Positions 35,833 to 49,081 of a stretch of DNA of 64,000 nucleotides are shown piece after piece. Source of the DNA: Montifringilla adamsi (lineage: Eukaryota; Chordata; Aves; Passeriformes; Passeridae); contig JAGGNK010013558.1 of the NCBI GenBank assembly GCA_017590115.1, positions 14,616,126-14,680,125 on the forward strand, read 5' to 3'. A program made the position numbers and the translations under genes. The notes beneath the pieces were generated by a model. It was not told where the DNA came from and made no database searches. It saw only the letters and a program-made list of their open reading frames with translations. Position 1 is the first letter of the stretch. Each line of letters starts with the position of its first letter.

Positions 35833-35918
35833 AGAAAAAGGTGTCCCTGCCCAGAGCAGAGGGCTGGATCAAGATATCTCTAAGATTGCTTCCAATCCAA
35901 ACCATCCTATGGTTCTGC
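35833..35918 (+). mobile_element. CR1 LINE 3'-end fragment
   Basis: It reads in CR1 sense orientation: GGTGTCCCTGCCCAGAGCAG, then GGGCTGGATCAAGATATCTC, then TTCCAATCCAAACCATCC and a decayed terminal repeat (TATGGTTCTG). The 3' end is therefore near 35918. The copy is short, 5'-truncated and diverged. Confidence 0.8.
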
Positions 35919-38900
35919 TCTGGGTGGTTTGTGCTAGAAGCCCATGGATAGGGAAGGAAAGGTCAAGGGTGCTGAGGGGAAGATTGCAAAGGGGTTTTTT
36001 TTGCATTCTAGTTTTTTAGTTTTCATGTTGGAGCTGAAAAAACTGATCTGGTGTGCTGCTGAGGAGGTAAGATGGGAATAAAACCTGCTTGCTGAGTGGT
36101 GGGAGTTGGTCTGAGGCCTGTGTGAGGAGGGGAGCAGAAGTGGAAGCTGTGCTGGCTGAGTAGCTAATACTGGCAAAGGGAAAATGTTGCAAGGTGCACG
36201 TAGAAACGAGTCAGGAAATGTGTTAGTTACTTGAATTTATTTTTTAAAAAGAAAATAAATGTGTTTAGTCAACAGCATGAAGTATGGTACCTCCAAGGGT
36301 ACCTGTTTGGTGATGGAGATATGGAATTATTATGTTAACCATGGAGATAAGGAGTATCAGGGGAGGAAAGTCCGTGAAAAAAGTGATTTGTTGCTTTGAA
36401 GAGCAAAAGCAGCTGCAGAATATGAAGCAGTGGGAGGAGAAGGGTTCCCCAGGCAGTGGGACAGAGACAGCAGCCTGCAGGCAGCATTGGCTGGGTGGAG
36501 GAGCACTTGGCTGCTTTTCCAAGGTCATTAGGAAGTCTAGACTTTCCCATAAAAGGGTCCCATTTGCTGGAGAATCCTTGGGCTACCACTGCCCTGAGGG
36601 CTTCACAGAGGACTTAAAGGCATCCAGAACAGCCTGGCTAGACTGAGGCACCTTCCCTGAGTTTTTCTGTGTGTGTGGACCTTGGAAGACAACTTTGGGG
36701 CAGCCTGGCAGGAATGATTTCCATGGGACATGCAGCCTGCCCCAGCAGAAGGCAGCTCTGGGGCTGGCCCATCTGGTGGCTGGGACACTGCTGCTCCAGA
36801 CTGGCTGGGTTTAGTTTCTCTTCAGGTTCCTCACCCAGCAGACAGAACAGAGGAGCCAAACCCAGCTGCATTCCTCTCAGAAAGCCAGAAATTTAAAAAC
36901 TGCTCTGTGTGTTGATGGAGGCATTTGGAGAAATCCAGCAAAATTTGCAAATTTCTAGCTAGGCAGGCCACGGTCGTCCGGGGGAAGTGGCCGCAAATGG
37001 AGCTCATTTTCCAGGGGAAAAGAAGTCATTTCCCCAGGGTCTGGGTATCAGGTAGATGGTGGTGTTTGGGGCTCTGAGGACTAGCAGGGTCCTCGTTGCT
37101 GGCAGCTTTAGTTTTATAACTCTATATTTGCAGTTATTCCCAAAACTCAGCAAGCAGACTTCCCTCTTTGCTACAAACCTCTCTTGGTGCCTCATCACTG
37201 GGTTGTTTGTCTTGGTTGGTGCCATCCTATGGCTTTAAGCACTTCAAATACCAGCTGTCCTCCCTATCTTAGAGAGCATCTCTGTCTAGCACAATCCGCC
37301 TGGAGAGAGCTTCTCCATAGCAGTGTTCAGAGTAAATCACAACTTCAGACCCCTCTAAGATCACAGAGTGTGCTCTTTTTCCTGCTAACAGGGGCTGCCA
37401 GCTTATGCTGCAACTTACCTTGGAAGGAGAAACCAAAGGGAGATGCTAAAGGCAGGGAAAAATGAGTGCAGCTTTCTAATTGAGTCAGGGGGAAAAAAAA
37501 TCCAATATTTGTTCAAGAAAGGGTTAGAATGTTTGGAAGACTGGCAATTGTTGGATAATATCCTTTTTGCAAGCCTAGTTATGTTATCCTTGTCTTAGGG
37601 CCCCCTGGAAAGCCAGTGTCAGGAAGACTGGCCTGGTGGACTGAATCAGTAATTGTCAATATGAAGGGCCCCTGGGGACAGACAATGGTGCCCACCCCAA
37701 AAGAACCCACCCTGGGGGCTGCAGTGGTGGATAAAGTGTGGTCAGGCTTCTGCCCAAGGGAAACAGTTTGCTGAATGTGAGAAACCTTCTGGCATCTGCA
37801 CAAACTCAGACGATGTGGATTCAAGCCTTGAGGAGTTTGTTGTCTAACTGGGACCTGCAGTGGGATTTGGACAACCATAACACAGCTGGGGATGATTCCA
37901 TCCTGGGAAGGTGTGACTAACCTGGGGCCATTGTAAAATGGTTTCTGTGTGCATTTACTGGATATTTTTGGGGCAGGTTTTCTTTTTCATAATTGGGCCT
38001 TCCTGAACAGCAGTTGGATGTTTCAGCAAGAGAAGAATGTGTACTAAAAATCAACCAACACGTGGTGGCTCCTCTCCCAAGTGGAGAGGAATCCTGGATA
38101 GCACAAGGGCAGCTTCCAAAACTGGTGTTTACCTTTGCTTTGCTTTCAGAAATCCAATTTCTCTTTGTGAGCTGTGTGTGCAGAAGGGAGAATATAAACT
38201 GAGTTTATCACAGCAGCAGAGCTGGAGCAACTCCAAGTATGTTGGTCTATACCCTGGAAATAGGAGACTGCTTATCCAATTATTTGCAGCTTGTTTTCAA
38301 GGGAAAAACGATTGACTTGAGTCCTGCACAGGGTAAATCCTGTTAGAGTGTGTCATTTTGTCCTTTGGAGTGGGATGTAGTTCCAGGTTTCATGAGATGT
38401 TGTTTTGCCTCCTGGGATTGTTGAAAAGCTGCTGTGTCAGACTGGGGATCTTTAGTCTTCAGATGAGAAAGCACCTCTCTGTTGGAGTGAGAGATGAGGC
38501 TTAAGATACCCATTATAAGCTTTATCTTTCTGTCCCAACCCTTTTCACCTACTGCTATGATTAAATTTGTGAGAAGAGTCACAGTAATAAATAAACTATA
38601 CATTATTGAAGGTAAAAATTCCCAGGAGGGAGGCATTGAGTGGTATGGAGGTACAGGCACACTCAACAATGAAACAAAGAGACAGAGTTTGGCTGAACAT
38701 CAGGAAAAACATACTGAGAGTGAAATAAATTTGGCTGTAGGACTACTGCAACAACAGTAGCAGCAGTCCTGTTATCCAGACTAATTTTAAACACTCCTGT
38801 AGGCATTACTCCCATCTGGGTCTGGTAAGAGAAGATGTCAGTTACATGCATAGTTTGCAGATGTCACCTTTTCTTTGGCCCAAAGTTTTCCATTTAAATC

Positions 38901-40539
38901 AAAATGGAGATAATTTATTTCCATTTGAACTATTCTCTTTGCTTGTAGCAAATTTTAAAAGAAAAAATAATTTTGGTAAGGTGAGGACAAGGGAGATTTC
39001 CAGCTGTTTTCATGTGGCTCTTCCTTTAAAAGGATTTGGAGTCAGCTATAATCAGACCAGATTTTTGCACTAGGTAGCAGAATCAAAATGAGTTGGAGGA
39101 AGATATCAAAAGACAATTTTTCTCTCCAGTCCCTATCACAAACCTGCACCTTCTGAGGTATAGGTGGGTCTGTACAGACCGGCAGCATCAGATGCTCCTT
39201 GCCCACCTACAAACCAACCAGAAAGAGGTCAGGAGCAGTCAGGAACAATGTCTGGCCAGTGATGTGGATACTCCACATCCTTCTCCAAACTCTTGCTTCT
39301 TCCTCCTGGTACTTTCTTTTCTTGTGGGCAGAGTGAATCCCTGTTACTCATTTCCTGGGAAGAAGCACTGATGAGAAGAGGCGTGAGAGGTAAGGAAAAG
39401 ATGGTGCAAGTGAGTCAAGCCCTCCTCAGTGCCTGTGTGGGCAGCCTGAGGGCATCCCAGGCTGTTGTTTGGGAGGGCATGGAGCTCCTCCCTGGGCTCC
39501 TGGCCATCTGGAGGGGCTGGATGGTGCTGGATGGTTTTGTGTTTGCTCCCTGGCTTAGTCTCTCATAACATGGTTTGCAGCACATATTTTGTGACGTGAG
39601 AATGTGCTCTCTGTTCGCTTCTAATGCACCTGTTGGTTCCACAAACAGGCCTGCCAATTAAACACAAAATTCAAATCCCACAAGGAGCTTGGTTGCCCCT
39701 GCTGGAAGATGTATGTATGTAATAAATGGTGTTATGAGGTATACACCCAAGCCTATTTATGAGTTACCATATGAGAGAGAAAGCAGGGTCAGAGTACTGA
39801 ATAGGCTCGAATAACATATGGATTTATATGCTAGAGCCACCTTCCAACCCTTTATTTCATCTCAGGCAAGTTTTTTAGCTTCTCTGGGCCTCAGATCCTC
39901 TACTGAGTACATCTGGGACAACAAAGAAATCCTTTTTATCTGTTTTTTTTTGCTCTGGTCCCTCATGCTCAGAAAAAGGAGTTGTGTGTCTGTGCACATA
40001 CTTGATTTTGTCATGGTTTTCAGCAACACTCAGGTGTTGCTGTTGCATTTCTGCTTTGTACCCTTGCAGACCAGAGATGATTCAGGAGCAAAAGCAGAGA
40101 TACTCCTTCGAGCCCCCTTTTATGTTTCATCCTTGGTACCTCCTCTCACAAGGAAGTGAGCTGCATTTTACTCATCAGATTGGAGCTAAACTTTGGTTTC
40201 CATGGAAATCAGGTACCTCTGTGTTCAGCAAAGTCCTGTTATTACTCACCAGGAGAAGGGCAGCCAACGCTGTACTTCAGCTGTAGCTGACAGGCAATTT
40301 ATATGGGACGAATCCCTCAGCAGAGGACTCCAGCCTTTCCTGAAATCTTATCCCTTGCCTCTCCGTGCAGCTCGTTCCAGACAGATGCTGACAACTGGAG
40401 CTGAGCGGTGCTGAGGGAACGTGACACAAAGCTGCAGCAAATGTATTAATTGCATTGCTTGGGGAGGGCTGGATTCTTTCCCCTGCCCCTCCTTTCTCTC
40501 TGCCAAAGCTTTGTGTGTGCTGGGAGCCTTGCTGGGTTT
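35919..40539. other. Non-coding DNA, no gene seen
   Basis: Unique sequence with GC-richer patches (36400-36900 and 39400-39560) that hold overlapping chance frames. There is a compact CpG group around 36968-36994. Minus-strand frames at 37579-37878 and 38343-38669 have no recognisable content. The block 37600-37960 has a slightly repeat-like feel, but I could not assign it to a family. Confidence 0.6.
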
Positions 40540-41060
40540 TTCTCATGTACGGTAATTAACTAACACAGCCCCAAGTTCTGGGCATCTGCTTCACATCCCG
40601 GGAAGGTGCGTTATTAACCCGAAAGGATTTGATACCCTCCCGCTGTGTCCCATTTTCTCTGCTCTTGCCTGGTCCTTCTATTTGATTCAGCCTCCCAGGT
40701 CCATTAAGATCTTCACAGTTGCCCGTGCACAAACCTGACAGGCTCATGGGGAGATTCTAAAACGATGCTGGTTCAATTAGCAGGATATAATTTGCCCTTT
40801 GGTGAAACCCTGGGCTCCCCTGCCAGGCTAAGCACTCGCTGCCAGAGCACTTAGCACAAGGAGTGTTCCCATCACATCTTTCTCGGTGTCAGGTCACAGA
40901 AACCATGAACCCTAGTAGCTGCCGTAATAAAGGAATTTTATTTTTATCTCAATTTTATTTTTCTTCATGAAATGAGTCTTAGAGAAACCAGAAAGCCCAG
41001 CTTGGAGATTCGATGTGAACAAACCAGCTGGCAGCTGTAGTTTTTATTTTAGCCTGGGAA
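40540..41060. promoter_or_regulatory. Candidate conserved non-coding elements
   Basis: A run of repeat-free sequence with retained CpGs (TCCCGGGAAGGTGCG, AACCCGAAAGG, CTCCCGCTG, CTCGCTGCC, TTCTCGGTG, TGCCGTAATAAAG) mixed with TAATTAACTAAC, CAATTAGCAGG and TTTTATTTTTATC cores. Frames in the first 200 bases on the minus strand are short and lack splice sites. It is likely regulatory by composition. This is inference. Confidence 0.38.
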
Positions 41061-42980
41061 TCCTGCTGGCTGTATTTTTTTCCTCCTTCCCCATGAGCCC
41101 CTCTTGCAATTTCAATTGTTCTGCCCTATAGGTCACAGACCAGTTTGCTGTACAATTTTCTATCTCTGTGTTGATCAAACACTTTTCTGAATGATTTGCT
41201 GTTTGCTGTGGTTGTTAACCTCCTGAGTACTCAGTCTTGGTTCTCTCTCTCACCTCTGAGATGAGCTGAAATACCTGAAGAGATACCAATATCAGATCAT
41301 TCCTATTCATAGTGGTTATTCTCCATTCAGCTGCACAGACAACAATCTTCACATGCTCACCAAAAGCAGATATGACTCAAACCTTGAGCAAAAGTGATAT
41401 TCAGCATGGGGGGAGGGAAGGAGCATTGAGATATAATTTGGGGTTTTTTCTCAGCCTTCAGCCACTTTGGACAGTAGCTGTTCCCATGAGAAATTTTGTA
41501 CATTAGCAAAGGGATGGATTTGTGTGCTTTGATGGTGGAGCTTCTCACACTGGAGGAGGTCTTCTGGAGAGATGATGTGGAAAAGGCTGGTGGCATCTGC
41601 CCCTGCTGGGGCAGGGAGGAGGTTTGGCCAGAACTGTTCTGAGAGCAGTGCCAGAGTTTGGTCTGGTTGCACTGGCTCTCTCACACGGTGGGAAAAACCT
41701 GCCCTTAGCTCTGCTCTTGAGGAATGCTTTTTCTTTTTTTTACGTTACTTCTCCTTCCCAGGAGACTTCCTTGGGTTTATAAATGACTGCATTTCCCTTC
41801 GGCATGACAGCTGCAGCTTCACCTCTTCTCGTGTGAACCTGGAGTCAGGTCAGGCTAAAATGCTGAATCCTTCCTTTCTCCTTCCCGTGGTTCTCTGGCC
41901 CCCTCCTTCCTTCCCCATATCAACTGCCTGCATTGCCATAACTTGAGGATTAGCTTTTTCCCTGCAGGACTGAGCTGAAATTCAAGTGCTTTACCGAGCA
42001 AAACAAATCTCTTCAATATCAGCAAGGCAAAGCAAAATGCTTGAGCACATGTGGTTTTTGTTAGCTGACTTCTCCCCCAGCCTCATGTTTGGTTGCAGTG
42101 TCAAATTCCCTCTTGAATATGCTTAGGAGGTCACAGAAAGCAGGTGAATAGTCATACAATAAAAATCACATCACACCTCTTAAAAAAAAATTAAAAAAAA
42201 ATACATCCCCTCTTTCAGTCTTCCTTCCACTCCACCCATCCCTATACACAGTACAGGCAAAGGCCTGATTATGCACTTAGTGGGAAAGAACTAAAAATGA
42301 GTTTTCCTAGCAGGTTGGAGCACAGGGATGTAATTAACAGATCAGCTTGTTGCAAATGAAGACACAGAGTTATGGGGTGCCCAGAATTAAGCAGGTACAT
42401 CTAGGCCAGGCTCTCAGCAGATACAAGTTGTCTTCCCTGGAGTGATTCCACATGGCAGCACGGTCTGGCTTCCAAAGGAATGTGCTGGTGCCAGCTGGGT
42501 ACTTTTGGGAAACGTGTGTTGAGTAAGATGCTGAGGAGATGGCAAAGGTATGTGTGCAGAACACACCTCTGAGTGCTCGCTGCAGGTGTGAGCAGTAAAG
42601 CTTGGATGGGGTTTTTGAAACCATGACTCAGTTCCTTTAGGAAGATCAGATACTGGGTTTCTGTTGTGTTAGCAAGGGGAACTGAGCCAGGGCCCCAACA
42701 CCCCCAGTGCTGCTCAGTGAAACTCACACAAATCTCTCTGATTTATTTGCCCTTATGCAAGAAATTCTAATAAATCCTCGAGGTCCTGGTAATGAATTTC
42801 ATGAGTCCCCCCAGCAAAGGCAATACCTGTGCTTTGGCAGATATATGAACTAACTCAAAGCTGGATGGGCACTGGAGACAGCCTTAGAAATGTTTGTGAG
42901 TTAAGTCTCTCAGTGAACCCAGCAGCATTGCCTGAAGAATATTCATTCATTTTACAGCTTAGATAGACACGTGCAACACC
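41061..42980. other. Non-coding DNA, no gene seen
   Basis: Unique sequence with an A-rich tract at 42181-42202. Overlapping frames at 41451-41684 (minus) and 41572-41946 (plus) occupy the same bases in opposite senses, so at most one could be real. Neither is recognised. Confidence 0.6.
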
Positions 42981-43081
42981 AAAGAAGCTGTGGATGCCTC
43001 ATCCCTGGAAGTGTTCAGGGCCAGGCTGGATGGGGCTTGGAGCAGCCTGGTCTGGTGGCACCCATGGCAGGGGGTTTGGAA
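42981..43081 (+). mobile_element. CR1 LINE 3'-end fragment
   Basis: Sense orientation: GCTGTGGATGCCTCATCCC, GGAAGTGTTCAGGGCCAGG, TGGATGGGGCTTGGAGCAGC, CTGGTCTGGTGG, CCCATGGCAGGGGG. Translation shares IPGSVQG and GW..EQPGLV with the minus-strand copy at 53284-53418. This independently shows that the two are copies of one family. The extreme 3' repeat is missing. Confidence 0.85.
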
Positions 43082-44920
43082 ACAGAGGTTTGCACCTGTG
43101 GGTTTTATTCAGGTCGTTTGTGTGTATACACTGATTTTAGTGGCCAAAAGGTGACAGAGTGAAAAATAGAAATATTGAAGAAACTTCATTGTGTTCAACC
43201 CTGTGCTTGGGTATTTACTTCTCTCAGCAGGGCACTAACACGTGAAAAGGTTTTTAACAAAAGGTTGTTGTAGCTCAAAGCCAAGACCTGCCTCTTGTTT
43301 TACTGAGCAGCGTGTTTGACTCATATTTGAGGAATCTTTTGAAAGAGAAGCAGGTGTGTAAGCTATGAACCTTCGTATAAAGCAGTGAATTTATTTGAGC
43401 TGAGATTAGTTCTCGGAAGTTAGTCTTTGCGCTGTGAAAACAATTCTCCCCGTTATTCTAAGACAGATTTTCCTGGCATTAGACATCCTGGTTTTTATCT
43501 TGATGACTTTTTTTTTTTTTGTTCTAACAGCCCTGAACTCTGCTCCTGAGTCTTTGGTGCTGTATAATTTCCAGTCTTTCCTGATGTAAAATAGAGGATG
43601 AAGACAGCAATTGAAACAATTGCAGTAGAGAAGGTTTTCAACCTCTGCCTCTGCTTGCTGGCATACTGTGAGTCTTAAATAACATGTTTATAAGGTGGTC
43701 TGATGTGTGACATTCAGATGAATTCAAGTGTCGTTCAGAAGTGCACAGACCTGCAATTTATATAGTAAATACACCTTTCATGTTCAATAAAGTCAAAGTC
43801 AATCACCCCAGTCTCAGGGTGACAGTGTTTTAAGCCATAGCTGTGCAATTCTACTAATTAAAAAGTTGGGAGGAAGAAAGGTCACAATAATTCAGCCTGT
43901 TTCTCTCTCTGGGATTCTTTTGCCTATGAAAAAAGAAAGAAGCAAACTTTTGATGCAAAAAGGTTTGACTTCTAGGCTTTTTAAAATTCTTTCATGGGCT
44001 CTAAAATCCATGTAATTACTTATAAGCACTCTTGGTGATTGCGGTGATAGTGCTTAGAAGCAATTAATTTGGAGCTTTAGTCTCATAAATAGTGGAACTC
44101 CTGCTAAACAGTGAGGGAAGCAGCCCTGGACTGCTGGATTCTTTAGGGTGTTCATCTGAGCCTGGAAAAGAAGAGATCTGTGGTGGGTGGGAGGGCAGAT
44201 GCTTGCATGACATGTAAGCAAAGAGGTATTGGAAATACGTTTGCCTCTGGAACATGTCGATGAAGTGCTTACCTGCTCTTTAAAGGAAGCTGTAGCAGTA
44301 AAAAAGTGGAAGTGACAAGAATGAGTCTTAAAATTTCATCCCCTAGTGAGACATCTGAGATTATTACTAACATCAACTTTTTGAAGAAAATCAATAACCC
44401 AGAGCTGTCTATTTGAAAGCATAACAGAAGACTGGCCATAAGGGTAAAAACCCCCCAAACATTCACAGGTAGCAGCTGAAGAGGGTTTTAAAAATCATTA
44501 TTATTTTTGCAACTTTTTACCAGTAATTGAAGTTTGCTATTAGAGCAAATTGGTTATGGTGGCAATATCCTCACAGGGAAACATTGCTTATATCCCATGT
44601 GTTTGTTTTTCCTCAGAATCTAATTTTCTGTTTCAACCAGGAGCAGAGTGCAGGGATCTGCACAACATTATGGCAGCAAGTGTTACCCGTGAGGTCACAA
44701 TGAAACACCCACTGCAGCCACCTCATGCTTTAAACATCTGAGAGGATGAAGCACGGCTCAGTTGCCTGCTGTAACAAGAAGCAAAATAAATAAATAAAGA
44801 TAGATATATTGCCAAGAAAAAGTAAAATGCTCCCTACACACCAGGAGTAAAAACATAGTGGTGTCCTGTCCCTTCTGGGCAGCCTCAGAAGGAGAATTAG
44901 AGAAGACTAAGTTGTGAACT

Positions 44921-44950
44921 TTGGATAATTCTGGAGAATTGGATAATTCT
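44921..44950. repeat. Short direct repeat, 18-bp period
   Basis: TTGGATAATTCT occurs at 44921 and again at 44939. GGAGAATT lies between the copies and a similar GGAGAATTAG occurs just upstream at 44891. It is probably a small slippage duplication. Confidence 0.7.
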
Positions 44951-45757
44951 GCTCTTTGCACTGCAGGAACTGCCAGACCCGTTCCAGATCAGGTCCTCTG
45001 AGGGCCTGGGACATTCACCAGTGATGGGGACAGTCAGCATGGTGAAATGTACCATCACGCTGGGGCAGGAAAGTGGTGGTGGAAGTGTTGATGGCTTTGA
45101 TCTGCTTAGGACTGGTGACAAGGGATGCCCACGTGTTGTTTATTACTGACAGGACAGGAGCTTGGCAGCAGCAGTGGAGTGGAGGATGTACTGAGGTGGA
45201 GAGGCTGGGATGATGAAAGACAGATCTGCCCACTCAGCCTGGGAGCATGGGGTTGCTCTGGGAGACAGTCTTGTTTCTCTCAGCACAGCTGCTCAGTTTT
45301 GATCCTCTACTGCCTTACTTTATAATGAAGTTTTGGATATGGACCTTTTTGTCTCATTGTCACATGTCTTTCACTTGTCTTTGTGCCTTGGGAGCTCGGT
45401 GAGTGAGGCTGGGTTTGGAGAAGGACCTGCTGTGATGATAAATAAGGTGCAACCAAAGCCATAGGCCCCAGATAATAGATGTTCCATTCTGCAGGACGCT
45501 CCTGTTTGGGCAGTTTAATTTCTAACCAGTTAAAGATCCTTCTTGTGAAAAATGACTTCCCATTCCCAACCTTATAATGAAAGCAAAATAGTGGGAAGAC
45601 AGATGAGTTAGCACTCCTAGAAATCTATTATGTAGCTGGGTGAGAAATAAAACAATTTGTCTCCCCCTTGACTGACTTTTCTTACACCAAATAACTGTGT
45701 AATTGTCTTAAACCCTGAATAGAGAGCCCAGTCTGGAGGGGAGAGGTTCTTATATTT

Positions 45758-45782
45758 CAGCTGGCTCCCAGCTGTTCAGCTG
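45758..45782. promoter_or_regulatory. Three CAGCTG E-boxes within 25 bases
   Basis: CAGCTG occurs at 45758-45763, 45769-45774 and 45777-45782. CAGCTG is a palindromic E-box used by class II bHLH proteins such as MyoD and Ascl1. The clustering is clear in the sequence, but function is inferred. Confidence 0.35.
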
Positions 45783-48700
45783 GGGAGAACAAGGTGGTGT
45801 GTGTGAAGGGAATGCACTGGGAACCCATTTCTCAGAGCTGTGACCCTTTTCCTGTTTGTCAGATGCACTGATTATCTGGAATAAGTATTCTTGCTAAGTA
45901 TTGTGTGAGATTCTGGCAGTACAGCTGCCTCTGAGCCCAAAAGGAGTTCTCAGCTGGCTGAGCCCTGGGTGGACAGTGTGGGATTGTGCACGCTGTGAGC
46001 AGCAAGGGGAGCTGGCTGGAGCCATGGGGCTCAGAGCTGCACCTTGGACGTGATGGGGCAAATGCACCCAGGAGCCAAAAGATGCAATAAAACATTTTAA
46101 AAATTTGCATCATTTAAATTTTTACTCTCTTTTAAAATTGCTGAAACAATGCAAAGGAATTTTTGTGGAAGAGACTACTTTTTTCTGGGTTTACTGTAGC
46201 TGGATATGTTGTTGCTGCTCCTTCCTTCCATCACATTTTGAAGTGCAGATTCTGAATGCTCTCTATGTAAATTCAGAACCCTTTTTTACCATGCATTATA
46301 TGGGCTCCATTTTAGACCTTGACATGGCAATGGCTTCCCCTTAATGAGAGAGATGGATATCTCTTCTGATGGAACTAGAACTGATGGAGTTTGGATCAGG
46401 AAGTGGAAGAGACTTCAGGAAATATCAAGAAGCCAGTTTTTCAGCACATGGCTTGAGTCTTACCCTCTGTGTTGGTGTCTTTGTAAATTGTTTTCTAAAA
46501 CAATGACCAGTTTTATTTGGAAAAGTGTATTTTTTTTCTCAGTATGAGGCATGTGAAATTCAGAGACTATTAGGTCTCTGAGTTTTGTCCTGGGGCTAGC
46601 AGTGCTATATCTTTCAACTCCAGCTTTCAAAACAATCAGTAGTTTATTGTGTTAGGACAGATTTCTCCTCTTCTGAGAGCAGAAACTGTGTTTTAATAGC
46701 AATGTTGATAGTAATCTTTTTAAAAGTTTGAAGTTGTGGCATGGAGAAATTCAGAGCTCTCAGCAGAGTGCAAACTTTTGTAGTTAAATCAATGAGAAGT
46801 GAATGACCAAAGGCTCTGCATCATCTCTGCCTCCTTCACATAATCCCAGTGGTGTGGGAAGTGGGGCTGCTGCCCAGAAATTAGCAAACAATTCACAACA
46901 ATGAAGGCACAATGACACACACTGAACACACAGCCAGGGAGGAAGTTCAGGTTTGTGTAATCTGAAAGGAGAGGAGTCAAATCGGGAACAAATACAGCCT
47001 TGAAAAGCCCAGGGGTGTGAAGGGGATTTCTGTGCTTTTCTCTCTGCTGCAGGGATGAGCTGATGGCCAAGAGCAGGCGTGGTCCTACTGTGGCTGTTGT
47101 GTGTGTGAAACCTGCCCAACTCCTCCTGGGACTTGACTTTCAGGGAATGCTGAGTCTTTTTTTTTCTCTGGAACCCATCTGAAGTCACAGCTGATGTGAC
47201 ATCCCAGCTGTGAGCCATGAGAGCCGTTCTCTGCCCAAACCCATGGCAGAGAACAGGAGGGAGCAAGCTTGCTTTCAGGAGCACCCAAGGATGCTTTGGG
47301 CAGCATTCTATTGACATTGTGGCATTGCTTTTGTTCTGTTTGCTTGCATTTGCCCTCTTTGTGGATGGATTTCCTCCTGCTCTGTGTCTTCATGCCTGAA
47401 CCTCTCTTGTCAAGACTTGATTATGGCCTGTGTGATGCTAAGCAGGGGAAGCTGTCCCCTGAGCATGAGGCAGCAGGGCACAAGTTCATCCTTTACCTGA
47501 CCTCCTGTGATGATCCAGCTCCTGCTTCAGTAAAACCTCACCAAATGAGTTTGGCCAAAGCACAGACGTGTGTGTGGAGACTCTTCTGAGGGTCTTTCCT
47601 CCAGTTTGCTCCCAGCCCTGGTGCAGGAAGGAATGGAATGGGCTCCTTGGCAGCTGGTGCACAGCCTCTCCTGGCTGGCTCTGGCCTTGGTGCTCCTCCA
47701 CACACGTGCAAGGTGCAGGGTAAATGACTGTTTGAATGGGAAGGAGCTGAAAAGTACATGTGATTTGGAGCCTGGTGGTATTAAAGAAAAGCTAATGACA
47801 GATATTTACATGGAAATGTCAACAAACATTTTCTACATGCTTTTGATTGGCCCACTGGTAATGTGTTCCTAATGGAAACAAATTGGATTCTCAGTCAGCC
47901 CAGTGCCTTTGTCAGTCCTGAACTCTGTTTAAAAATAACATTATTTTAACATGTTTTTAAAGCACCTTTTCCTAACATGATCCAGAAGGCTATGTAAAAA
48001 CAACTTGGAATAATCTTGAAAACCCATGGAGGGCCAAGCTGGAGAAAAGGAGCCAACACCTTTGGGCAAACAAAACCAGAAAATCTGAGGAGAAGAGCCA
48101 GGAAGAAGGGAGGGAATATATTTTCATGGAAAAATCTACCTCTAAAACAACATGCTCTCCAGAAAAGGTATTTTTTTTCCTTCAGAAATCTCCATGTAAA
48201 ATGAATGCAATGCTGTATATATTTATTTTGTTTTCTCTATATATCTATTCCATTTTCTCATTGAAATAATATCCCATTAGCACCTAGAGCCAGCAAGCTT
48301 TTGTCTTTGGAGCTCCCTCAAATTATGATCTTGGTTATTCCATTAATGGAATATGAGATTAGGGAGTTTTGGGTTAAACATATCATAAAGCAACAGCAGT
48401 GTGCAGCTCAGATGCCAGTTTTATTTTTCTGTGACTGGTTAATCTGTGAATTGAGGAGACCAGGTGTTTAAATTCCACATTCTTGATATTCCCCTAGCAG
48501 TGTCTCCCAGGCAAAACACAGTCATTTGAGGCCACTCTGAAGGAATGCTAAAGTAAAGCACAGCTCGAGAAAAACTCTTTTAAGGAAATGGTAGCTCTGC
48601 AGTTTGTGTCAGTCCTGTTCCTGCAAACTGACACCTAAATGAGTGAGTAGCACAGATAAATAGAGGAGCAGCACAGCAGGGGAGCTGAGGTGACTAGAGG

Positions 48701-49066
48701 AACATTCCAGTGATAGACTCTGTGACATCCTGAGCTGATGTCACTGATGAACATCCTGATCAGTGAAAAAGTCCCCAGATTTGCCCTGCTGGTTTCAAAG
48801 ACACTGATGGAATCTGAGGCAAGTTCCAAGGCACAGATTTCCCTTCACTTGAAGCCTCTTCCCCCTGGGCTCAAGTCCTTCCTGAAGATTTTCAGGTGCA
48901 GTTATGCAGGATCAGGAGCTCCTCGTGAAGCTGGTCTGTTTCTCTTTTGGTACTATGGTACTAATATGTGTTTGAAAGTAGGAATGTTGAGCTCTGCTCT
49001 GCTTCTCCAGTGAGATCTGGAGCAGCCCATTCTTGCAAAATAGATGCAAGACAATGAACAGTCAAG

Positions 49067-49081
49067 AAAAAAAAAAAAAAA
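49067..49081. repeat. Poly(A) tract, 15 bases
   Basis: Uninterrupted A run after GTCAAG. There is no sign of a processed pseudogene upstream. Confidence 0.85.

Noticed and set aside
37600..37960. Possible old retroviral LTR
   Set aside because: The texture is slightly repeat-like, but no terminal TG/CA pair, polyadenylation signal, target-site duplication or second copy was found in the window.
46784..47317. 177-codon minus-strand open frame
   Set aside because: It overlaps open frames on both strands in the same bases, has cysteine/tryptophan-rich chance composition, no recognised motif and no credible splice-site pair.
49067..49081. Poly(A) run as the tail of a processed pseudogene
   Set aside because: No coding remnant upstream and no flanking direct repeats were recognised.
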